A model generated the notes under the pieces. That model did not search any database, was not told the origin of the DNA, and saw only the letters and a program-made list of their open reading frames with translations. A stretch of 64,000 nucleotides of DNA from Siphonodentalium dalli (taxonomy: Eukaryota > Mollusca > Scaphopoda > Gadilida > Siphonodentaliidae), in the NCBI GenBank assembly GCA_032622095.1, contig CP136061.1:221435148-221499147 (forward strand), read 5' to 3'. A program made the position numbers and the translations under genes. Positions 37,601-49,600 of the stretch are shown piece after piece; the first letter of the stretch is position 1; every line of letters starts with the position of its first letter.

Positions 37601-40600
37601 ACCGGTTAACCACATATTATAGGTACTATTATGGGTGGGTAAGCCCAGTATGCAGAACGGCGATGATTGTGATGCTCACTGACATGGTAAGTTTGAGAAC
37701 GGCTCCTGCCCATTATACAAAGAAGTTGTCACCCATGACACACATAATCACATATCTAATTAAGTACACATCTTCAATTTATTACTGAATAAAATAAATA
37801 TACAATGTCATTCCCCTGTGAGGTTGTGTTGTGTTCATTTATTGTCCTTGTAAAATTACTCCATCGCCATCGGGATATGTGATCGGGCGGGAAGCCGAAC
37901 ACACCGACACGGAAGTGACGACTAGAAAGGTTTAATATACATTCCGGAATATTTTATTGATTATTCCGCAATTTCCGGTAGCTGGGTGGGCGAACAATTA
38001 TTATTATTTATTCTTAATGAAATACTTACATATACGTTGGTATGTGATGTTGTCCGGGGGGGGGGGGGGGGGGGGGGGGGATGGATTGAAGGGCCGGGAG
38101 TCTCAAGAAATAACTAGTCGTTGATAACAAAAACAATTATCTTCCTGATAATAATACTGAATACGAGTCATGCGATGTGACAATGTTGTAAGATCACACG
38201 TGTGCTGACCCTTTGATGTTTCGTTTTGACGTCGGCAGGCTGTTAAATGTAGCCTTCAAAGAGCCGACACACCGCGTTTGATGTTGTTCCGTCAATCTCG
38301 GATTCATTTTAATTGACGGAGACAGATTAACCCTCTTATAGCCAGTTATAGCTGACCATCACATTGATCATACACTATAATAGTGATGTTACGGTTAACC
38401 GACCACGGCAAATCCGTGACCGGTCACGGCCATAGTTGGTGGTTAACCGGTTAACCGCATAACCGTCCCAGCTCTATGAGAAACCCATATACAAAATTTT
38501 GTTTCGATCGGATAGAAAATGTTTGAGTTATCGCATTACTCGTAAAGACGGACAGACGGACGAACGACGAGTGGTCAATCCGGGCAACGACACTATGTTT
38601 ACCATACTATGGTATGGGTAAACATAAAAAACGATATATAAAGGAGGGAACAATATAATGTTTTGATATGATTTAAGACTGACTCAATACATGTTCCAGG
38701 ACACGTCTGCACACAATTAAAATTAATAATGTGCCAGACAAAAATTAATGCGAAATACCAGCCAGACATGTCAGTTTCTCAAAAGCAATCATAATATAAA
38801 TGACGTCCAAAAGCAGTGCACGTGCTAATAAGATTTTGCCATAAAGTGACAACCATTCAATTGAGTTAAGCGTCGGCTCTTTACTTTGATGTACCGATGT
38901 GACGTCACACAAAGGAAGGTCTTAAAGAAGTCATAAACTAATGGATGTCACAACCTATAATGGATGTGTCGGATTAACACACAGGAAACGAGGCTGCATT
39001 TCATTTTTTCACACGTTTGATCCGCGAAGGCATTGGTAATCGACACTAGAGAAATAATAGAAATAGAGTTTAGTTGTTGCATAATATAACAAAATGAGCT
39101 TTAATAGCACGGAAGTGATAAACTTATATGCCTTTGGGAAGAAAAAGATATTGTTTAAACTGTTAGTACTTCCAACCAACTATCTGCATGGATCCATGCA
39201 TCGACTAATAGCAATATATTTTGCTCTAATTTCAATTATGTATTTTAAGTCACTATTATGTTCGACTTTATACATTCAACGATGCCGGTTTATGTAGTCG
39301 AATATCGGTAGAGTCTATAATACACATGTCAGACAGAACAGCTCCTTCAAATCTAATTTCCCAATGTCTGATTTCTTGACACCTTGTACATAATTATGGT
39401 AAAGGATGAGTAGAATCATTTGAAACAAGAAACTTGTATACCGCATCGAAACGATAATTACTGAATCCGGTATAATATTGTAGAAGGTAGGATTTCTTTG
39501 ATACGTTGTCTACCGAAAAAGAACGGTGGTGATTTGTTTGCGTCATTGTTCTGTTTTCTTGTCCCTCTTGGATACGAAAGTTATTTTAGCTTCCGAAATA
39601 TATATAAGTTGTATTAACCTACCTTTGTTTGAACAAACATGTATCCCTTGTAATCCTGTCGATATTGAAGTTTCCGTGACTTTTGTTGCACGGTCTGATC
39701 CAACGTAAACAACGTTCATTGTTAGTTTTCGGCTTCGGAAAAGGGCCAAATATCACCGTTGATTTATCGTTAGAATCCGACCCCAAATTTGTTTATATAA
39801 CAACAGTCACTATTACAAGATGCATATGCACACGTTGGCATCTTTAAAATCTCAGAAAGAAGTTATATTATCGTGTTAAACAGCGTTTTATAACGAGTGA
39901 AAATGCATCACCGAGAGGTTCTTTTGTTTGGTAAGGGGACGTCCTTGAACTTCGTTCGCTGCAACGTGATTGGTCAGTTACCGCTGTCTGTCAATAATCT
40001 GAGATTCGTCAATTGATTACACAATGAAGGTACCAAAAATCAAAACAGTCAAACATTTTCTAAGTCAAGAAAGGGGAATAACTCAGTGAAAAACCATATT
40101 TTTTTCTGTCATCCATATATACATGTATATTGGTAACAATATCATAAAGTTCAAATTCTCTACATTTGAAACAGTTGAAAGAGTGTTGATTACACTTAAT
40201 AAAGGTACAAATAATGTGTGATGGACACAGACGAATGTCGGGACAGACAGATGGAGGTAATTTCTACAGTCACCTGAAAATTAAATTTTCGGGGGACAAA
40301 AAAAGAAGGGGAAATCATGTCTTTTGTTCTCAAAGCAAGAAACTTTCTGTGAATCAGGACTTTTGGGGTAAGAAATTGGGAAAAACTTGACTATTTCACA
40401 TTTCACATTTTCAGCCAGTGTAGTTGCCAAAAAAAAATTCTTGTAAAGAAACTCCACTTACGTGGATTTCCACCTGTGTTTCCACCGGGTCTTGGTCCAA
40501 ATGGTGAATTCTGTGGAAACGTCCTCAACGTATACCAAATCTCATTGCTATCAGAGTTAGTCCCTGTGCAGCGAATATCGTAACTCAGCGATTTTGGTAG

Positions 40601-43600
40601 GCTTGTCTGGCTGTCCATGTCATTAAATGAAATTGCCGCCCAAACAGAACTTCTGTTGCGGCCATAATCATTAAGAAGATCATCTTCTGTTGCAAAACCA
40701 TGCACTGAAAAAAACATAAAAGATATACCCTCATATGAAAGCCTTCTTGAAATAGGGTGTCTTGTCATGTGCAAAATGAGGTTCCCAGAGGGTGAATTTA
40801 GTGACGTTATCTGCACAGCAGGCTAAAATCACCAAATTCACCCTCTGGGGACCTCATTCTGCTTAGACCTCATCTTCTGGGAAGTATCTATAGTCTCAAA
40901 TAAATATTGTTGTTAGTTCAGTTTCTATATACCCTAATTTGCAGAAGATAACATGCATACCTTGTAATGGAGGTGACTATAATTGGGTAAACATCACCAA
41001 CTTGTCAACTTCAATTGGAGAATTTCAATCTGATCCTAGGCCTCCTATAACAGTTGAGGCCTTAACAGAATGAGGTTCCCAGAGGGTTAATTTGGTGATG
41101 CTAGCTGCTGTTCTCCATTCTACAGATGACAGACAAACTATATCACAATATTGCTCATCTGCTGAATAAGCCCGATATCATGATTACAGTAATGCCCTAA
41201 GTAATCGACTCCATAACCACAGCTGAATTATGGGTAACTTTTCAGGATTTAGTCGGAAATATGGCTTGTTGCCATTCATCGGAAAGCTCTCCCCGAGAGC
41301 TTTCCGATGAATGGCAACAAGCCATATTTCCGACTAAATCCTGAAAAGTTACCCATAATTATGCTGTGGTTAAGAAGTCGATTATTTAGAGCATTACTGT
41401 AAGTGACTCATTAAAGGTAGAACAAGACATATAATCTCTACACAATCACAAATCACCAGAGTTCTACAAAATCACCAAGGCTGGATACAGATGACTCAAA
41501 TAGGTCCATCAATGTTTGTACTAGTACATCCAAGGCACAAAATAAGTGCACATACAGTAATGCTCTAAGTAATTGACTTCTTAACCACAGCAGAATTATG
41601 GGTAACTTTTAGGATTTAGTCGGAAATATGGCTTGTTGCCATTCATCGGAAAGCTCTAAGACTAATGATTACTGAATTGATTGAAAGTAATATATAATAG
41701 AGAGGAGTTCAATTTTATTTATAATAATTCAATTCCAAAGTAGGGGTGCTATTTCTGCATGACACAAAATGTTTAGTCTTGCATTCCTACTTTTTAATTC
41801 ACGCCACTCAGGAAACGGCACCAGAACAAATATAGTCGAAGATTTTTTCCCAGAAGTGGTAACAAATTTAATTTTGTTTCATATTCTCATTTTTAAAATG
41901 ACATCCTAAACAAACACACAGTGTCAAATTCTAGACTATTAAAGTACCGTAGTCTGTAACATGAATAACTTTGTTCATTTTGAATTGTTATAATGTTAGA
42001 TTGGGGTTATGTAGTTTAACTATGAATTATTTGTCTATGTTGCCATTGTCCCCGAGAGCTTTCCGATGAATGGCAACAAGCCATATTTCCGACTAAATCC
42101 TGAAAAGTTACCCATAATTCTGCTGTGGTTATGGAGTCGATTACTTAGGGCATTACTGTATACCAAACAAAAAGACTATCCTGTTTCTCAAATACCTGCC
42201 TCCCCAGAGAAAATTTGGCCGGGCACTTTTTCATTTGAGATTAATGTCACAACAATAAAATAGCCAGGTTTATGAACATTTGCATTTAAAAAGGGAGATG
42301 AAGAAGGGGGAAAAAAATAAAACAAAAATTATGTAGCAACACCACAACAATTTACAAATAGCAGAATTGTCCATGAATTTCACAAGATTATTTATTTAAA
42401 ATGATTTTTTTACTCAGTTTTTTACTCAGATTATAAAATATAAATTGAGGTATTTTGTTATAAAAAACGTTATTTCTTTATAAAACTGTATAAATAATAG
42501 AAAATTAGAAAGAAGGTGAAAGCAGAAAGAGACTCTGCCATGAAATATTTTCTTCACAACTGTGACCACATGCTTCATATTTTAATCAGCTTGATCATAA
42601 ACCATTTTTTTTTTTACAATATTGAAGGAAAAGTTGTAGGATGGGTTCATAAACCAAGCTATTAAGTTGCTGTTGACCAATTATAAACTGCTTGTGTAGA
42701 CATTACCATATCCTGGTAAAGAGGGCCAAACTTATGCTGCATTGGTAATTATTGCAATGTATTGGTTGCTTTCTTGGGATAGTCAGTCAACTAATAAATT
42801 GTCATATTTCATAAGAGTACAGTAATGCTCTAATTAATCGACCTCTTAACCAAAGCAGAATTATGGGTAACTTTTCAGGATTTAGTCGGAAATATGGCTT
42901 GTTGCCATTCATCGGAAAGCTCTCGGGGAGAGCTTTCCGATGAATGGCAACAAGCCATATTTCCGACTAAATCCTGAAAAGTTACCCATAATTCTGCTTT
43001 GGTTAAGAGGTCGATTAATTAGAGCATTACTGTATGCCTGCATATTTGAGGTTATCTGTATAATAACCGTGCTCAAAATCTTCAATAATAGTATCTTCCA
43101 TAGGCTGAATCAGTTCTTGTCTCATAAAAGCTAAAATGCTGCACACATATTTCAAAATGTTTGTGATTTGAGCTGTCTACATGTACATGTATATCGTCCT
43201 GTTGCGATAGAGCAGGGATATATTTTCCAGTTTGGAGTATTTCAAACATAAGACATGAGAGAATTACTCTATTTCTTATACTTCTCTGGTCTGGGGACCT
43301 CATTTTGCTAATAGGCCTCATCTTCTGGGAAATATCTATAGTCTATATCACCTAATTTGCAGAAGATAAATTGCATATTTAACCCTTTACCCAACAAACC
43401 GGCCAAAACCGGCCAAATAAAGCTTCAACAGCCTAAAATATCTTCGGTCTGTCTCAATAGAACCATACAAATATGGGTATCATTGGAACCGGCTCCTTGA
43501 CCACATTGTGATAGTTACAGTTATGCCCTGTGCCAATGCATTCTCTTATATATGCGAGTCGACCATAGGTCGCCTCGCATATATAAGAGAATGCATTGCC

Positions 43601-46600
43601 CCAAAAAAAAATCTTTTTTTAACACTTTTTACCATTTTTTCTTACATTCTTTAACAATTTTATAATTTTTAATGTGTTAAGCCAATGCATTCTCTTATAT
43701 ATGCGAGGCGACCTATGGTCGACTCGCATATATAAGAGAATGCATTGGCACAGGGCCCTTCTGTTGGGTAAAGGGTTATATCATAATCAAGGTGATTAGT
43801 GGGTGAACATCACCAACATAAACTGGGAGACTTCAATCTGATCCCACTAGTAGGTCTCCCATAGCAGTTTCCTGATTTATGTATTTTCTTCACATGTGAC
43901 TGGATGAGAGACGACTGTTTTGACCCATCACAATGGCATATTTTATTGCATGATCGCTTATGATGTCAAATACATGTATCCAACAATTGACCTTGTTTAA
44001 CCCTTTACCCAACAAACCGGCCAAAACCGGCCAAATAAAGCTTCAACAGCCTAAAATATCTTCGGTCTGTCTCAAAAGAACCATACAAATATGGATATCA
44101 TTGGAACCGGCTCATTGACCACATTGTGATGGTTACAGTTATACCCTGTGCCAATGCATTCTCTTATATATGCGAGTCGACCATAGGTCGCCTCGCATAT
44201 ATAAGAGAATGCATTGGCCTAAAAAAAATCTTTTTTTAACACTTTTTACCATTTTTTCTTACATTCTTTAACAATTTTATAATTTTTAATGTGTTAAGCC
44301 AATGCATTCTCTTATATATGCGAGGCGACCTATGGTCGACTCGCATATATAAGAGAATGCATTGGCACAGGGCCCTTCTGTTGGGTAAAGGGTTAACATG
44401 AAGGGTGGCATGATTTGGTTGTTAGCTAAAGTAACTGGGACTTCATCACCACGGTAGGGTTCTATCACATGCGCACATTGTTACACATGGGATAGCCATT
44501 AAAGTCGGCTCCCGATTCGCACCCAGTACAGTGTCATCTCTGGACATGACAACATGAGTGGAGCCATGGTATTTTATCCCGTATACCTCCAAATTATACT
44601 GTGAATGGCTTTAAATTCATTGGTATAAATTTTCGGGGTTCAGCCATTTATGACTTTTTCGTGGGTTCATAATGTGGGTTGCCAGTACTAGTGACTCACC
44701 TCCAAACCCCAATAATAACAATCCAACTAATAAGCCCAACTAATAGACATGCAGCCACCACGGCACTGTAGGCTTAATTAGCATGTTGCATGTCCAAGCT
44801 TTTGTTGCTGACTATCGAGAATGTTAACAAAGGGATTTTATAACATGAACCTTCATTATAAGCTAAGTGAAAGTCACTCAATACAATCAATGCGAAAATG
44901 GGGGTTATTTACCATACCCAACATTAATCTGCACCTAGTCAATAGTGTTACCTCCCATTTGACATTTCATAAAATGGCGACAGCGATAGTTTTGAAGATA
45001 ATTTTTCGTGGGGTTTTTAATTTTGTGGTTAACAACCACAATAACCACAAAAAATTGGACCACCACGAATAAATGTACTTTTATAGTATTCAAAACTATT
45101 TTCTCATTATTAGCTTACACTTCAACCAATTCCACTTATGGAATTCTGATCGGGCTCTTTTCCTACACAGACCCACGAGGCTTAACATAACAATTCCATT
45201 CACTTTCATTCATTTTCATGATGAAAAAAATGGAAATAATCCATCAGGACAGATACGTAGTTCGGAAAAAATGTTGAGCACCCATCTATACGTCACCTCG
45301 AGGATCCATAAGAAATTTGGTGATGATCGGATGAGGGATATGCTCTGTAGGGTGTGCTAAAGGATTTAGTCATGTAGTGTTGAAACGACTAGTGAATTTC
45401 AAAGTCGACTAGTCGAGGCCCAAAAGTCGCGTTGCGTTGACTAGTTGGTACCCGATATCAAAACTTTCAAACATAACATGGTACGGAAAATTCATCGTAC
45501 ATGGTGTACACTGATGCAATGACGGTCTATTGCGTAGCGCATTTCCCTGCATAGACACCAATTTATTGTGAAATAATACAGTAAACATCTTGATATTTAT
45601 CCAACACACTGAATGTAATTATATAATTTTACATGTGGTAGTTAATGATTAGAAACACGATCATTTATACAGGTTTTAAATTTAATATCAGCGTTCGAGT
45701 TTTCGTTTAGTCACGTGATCACCAATAAACCGGTGCCGAGCGGTGTCACTATAAAATGTTCCGACTAAATACGCCCTATAGTATAGGCTACATAGCGTTG
45801 TAGAATACGATAGCCAGTTCTTATCATGTTCGATGCTATTTTATAAGAGCTTGCTTTGGGGTTTCAAAATAAGAAAAGAAATGTTCTGTGAAATTATGTT
45901 TATCACTATCCAATATGTATATGATAATGACACACAGCATCGCATCCTAACCCGACGGTGGGAGATCAATTGAAATATACACAGTGTTTAGATCAAAGCG
46001 GTCTCCGACAAACGATAAAGCCGCGTCAATCATTGCCATCATGTCGCAGTGATGTATTTGACCTCAAACGACGAGTGAGACATTGTGTTGTCAATTTCAT
46101 TCTTTCAATTAATAGTCGGGTCACTGTGTGTGTCTATACTAGTACAATTACAGTCTATACATGTAACACTGTCAATCCGGGTGCCACCAAATGTTATACT
46201 TACAGTAACTTACGCACAGTTAACACCGTTTATGCCGGAATCGATCTTGAAAACGTTATACATGTAACTAATACACGATGTTCCGATTAGTCGACGGCAA
46301 AATTCAGAGTCGACGTTCTGACATTTCAGCATCGACTACAGCTAGTCGATTAGTCGTTTCAACCCTATAGTCATGCAAAGAGTAAAATGCCAGCTGTCAT
46401 GTTTTTCATCGAAAATTTGAAATCTCCCATCTGGAGGTGATCCTAAACAAGCCTGTAAAGTTTCAAAATAATTCTCCTATAAATGTGGGCTACAGGTTGT
46501 GCTGATGGATTGATATTTAAAATCCAAGATAGCTACTGACGGCCATGTTTTTTTTAATGAATTTCGGAAAAAAAGAGAGACTCCCATCTAGAGGTCATCC

Positions 46601-49600
46601 CGAAAATCCATATCAAGATTGGTGACGATTGGATGAGAAATGTGACCTGTAAGGTGTGCTAAACGATAAAGAGTAAAATCCAAGATGGCCACGGGAGGCC
46701 ATGTTTTTTTAACGGAATTCAGAGATCATCTAGAGGACATCCCAAGGATCCATATGAAGTTTGGTGATGTTCAGATGAGGGCTATGCTCTGTAGGGTGTG
46801 CTAAAGGATTTAGTGATGCAAAGAGAAAAATCCAAGATTGGTGCTGGCAGCAAAGTTTTTCATCGAAAAATTTTCAAATTCTATATCTCCACAAAGAGGT
46901 GATCCTAGACTCATATAATGAATATTGTTGAAATCGGTCAAAGTTTGTTTGAGTTATCGAGTCATGGAAAATGAAAGGCAAAGCTGTATTCGTCAATATA
47001 TCCCTTGGTCAGATTGGAAATTTCCCATTTTGATATATCGGTTCCTCATTTTTGTTTATTAGTACATGATGAATAGACTGGAGTCGGGACAAGGCAAGCT
47101 GCTAAAATCAACCTTATCGAGTCGTTGCATGTAATCAAAACCAAACGAGCGTTCCTTTACGAATTTTCAGTTCACATATGGAGGGTCTAAGACACATTAA
47201 ATCGAGGCGCCCAATCAGGATAGACAATAGATCACACAGACGAATCTCGGCCACTGCGAGAAAGAAAATTACAAAATGTTACAAATGGCAAACTTATGAA
47301 ACTAGAGGTGTGACTGTCCCAATGGGACTACGGATACCCCCCTGTTTTTAAAATACTAAGATGTTTCACATGTCAGTAAACATTTAGTTAAAATAATAAA
47401 ATAACAGTTCCCATTGCAGGTATACAACCATAACCCTAATCTTAAACCTATTGACCGAAAAATGTAGGAATAAAAGCTTGGACAAAATATGTATGTTGCG
47501 AAAAAAATTCTAAGTCGAAAAAGGGGAATAACTCCACACAAAAAATGTCGGACAGACGTCATAATCGCAGGTGCACAGGTTCCCATGGTACTAAATATCA
47601 GTGCCAAGATTAAAAAACATTGACCGAAAAATGTAGGAATAAAATCTCGGACAAAATTATGCATGTTGCAAAAAAAGTTTCTAAGTCGAAAAGTCTGACA
47701 GACGTCATAATCGCAGGTGCACAGGTCCCCATGGTGGTTGATGTCTGTACCAAGTTTCACGGAAATTGATCAAAAAACGACTGAGAAAAACTCCGGACAA
47801 ATTTGTGTCCACGGATGGACGACGGACGGACGACGGACAAGCTGACTCCAGTATACACCCCCCTAACTTCCTTGCGGGGGGTATAATAAATGTTTTTCAT
47901 TATGTGAACATTTATTTGCCCAAACCATTAGATGAGATGAGGGTTGTGTGGTATAAGCGGGTGTCAAGGATCGGCAGATTCGTATGGAAAGCGGGAGATT
48001 AAACCGGTCTGTCAGCATGCTAATTTACCGGTACAGTAAAACCTCTCTAAACCGAACACCCTTCGGACCAGCCCTTCCGTTCGGTTTAGAGAGGTGTTCG
48101 GTTTATAGAAAATTGCGTCACCATCGGTGATATATTGCCGCCATTTAGTACCAAGAATGACCAAGACTGCATTATTGATTACTGAGAATTTATTGATTAA
48201 TTACGAGAACCAAGCCTGGGTATAATTTTTATTTGAGTGCAGGACAAAATGTCAGGTACCAGATGAGTGGTGAAAATGGCACCTGACTTATTATTTCTCT
48301 GTATGCTATTGCCCAAACTTAATAGTATATCAACCGATTTACATGCTGACAACATTACTGGAATTTCCAAAACCTACATCGTACAACCGAAACCGAAACG
48401 CGGAACGCGGAAGTATGACACTGCCTGTTATTAGTCTCGCAAACCACTGTGAGGAATGGAGAAAAATACTACACCTGATAAACACAAGTTTTACACAACA
48501 AAATTCATTTGATAAGATTTTCAGACAATGCCACGACATTAACCCCGATAGAAAAATATCTATTACGTTCCGCCATATTCCGGTGCTAGTTTTCAGAACA
48601 ACTCTGTTTTTTCCAGATATTATTTTTATCGCGCTGGGTTTCGCCCACACAGAAATTTGTTTTCGATTAGTGCCGGTATTTTTGTAAAAAGAAGTCGCCC
48701 AACGCGACAATAAAGGCTACCCAAACAACCACATATAGAAACTGTTCAAATATAACAGACGAGCATCACGACCATGCCGACTTCACGATCGTCGCTTCTG
48801 TCATGGATTGCGTCGTCTTCTTCATCGTTGTCGGCGGCATTGTCTGTGGGTTTTGCGATGTGAGCGGCGATCAACAATGATTGTAAAAACAGAGTCCAAT
48901 TAACTCAATACAATAACTGTTGCAAAAACAATATGTCCGAGCTCTAATTTTCGATCTGTGAAGTCACCATTGTTCACTCAATGTGTGAAATGAGCATAGA
49001 TATCTAATCAGACTCCTGTTGTTACAATCCGGTTCAAAGCATATGCCGAACAAAAGAACGCTAATTAAACGGTCCGCTTATACTAGAGTACGTAATCACT
49101 ATACCATTATACGCACTCTCGTCTCGTCTCGACCGATCTCATCTCAAGCGATCTCATCTCGTCCGGTATTCAGAGGTAATAATCAAGTGTTCGCTTAATT
49201 ATGGACTAACAAACCTGTCCGGTATTCGGAATATAGAGGTTCCGGATTTTAGAGGTAATTTTTAGTGAGAATGTACTTGGGTGAATTCGGGACCAAACAA
49301 TTCATTCGGATTGAGGAGGGATTCGGATTGTAGAGGGTCCGGTATGTAGAGGTTTCACTGTACTAAGAAATACTGAATGCAAATTATTTTTTTTGTCATC
49401 AAAAGTGGGTCCCTTTATCAGAGCCTGTGCCAATATAGCGGGAACACTGTCTCTACATATGTAGCCAGAGTAAAAACTATTTGATATTTAGCTAGCCCTG
49501 ACCCTGCTAACGACACTCACCTGTCTTGGTTGTCTTGTTTTGTACTTTTGCCATGAGATTAACTACAGCTGGGCTGGTATTTGGATAATATAAAATGTTC

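Larger units (their letters stand above)
37266..38640 (+). repeat. H-family tandem element split by a hAT-like insertion
   Basis: Units 'aagggccataactcctttaa', 'tcggatcaaacccatattcg', 'aactcgatctgtatttttgg' and 'ctgcgaaactcacatacc' run to 37539 and resume at 38477. It ends 'agacggacagacggacgaac' and a hairpin 'gtttaccatactatggtatg'. This tail hairpin is nearly the same as the one at 37230-37265. Confidence 0.8.

Noticed and set aside
42066-42263. Recurring peptide beginning MNGNKPYFRLNPEKLP at many sites
   Set aside because: It is the reading of the family B MITE right arm in each copy, not a conserved protein.
46085-46290. Small plus-strand frames inside the 45375-46367 element
   Set aside because: No transposase motif (no hAT C-terminal dimerisation block or DDE spacing); the element is non-autonomous.
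47356-47760. 134-codon minus-strand ORF
   Set aside because: It follows two H-type repeat units, shown by the repeated 'GDLCTCDYDV' and 'GTCAPAIMTSV' readings.
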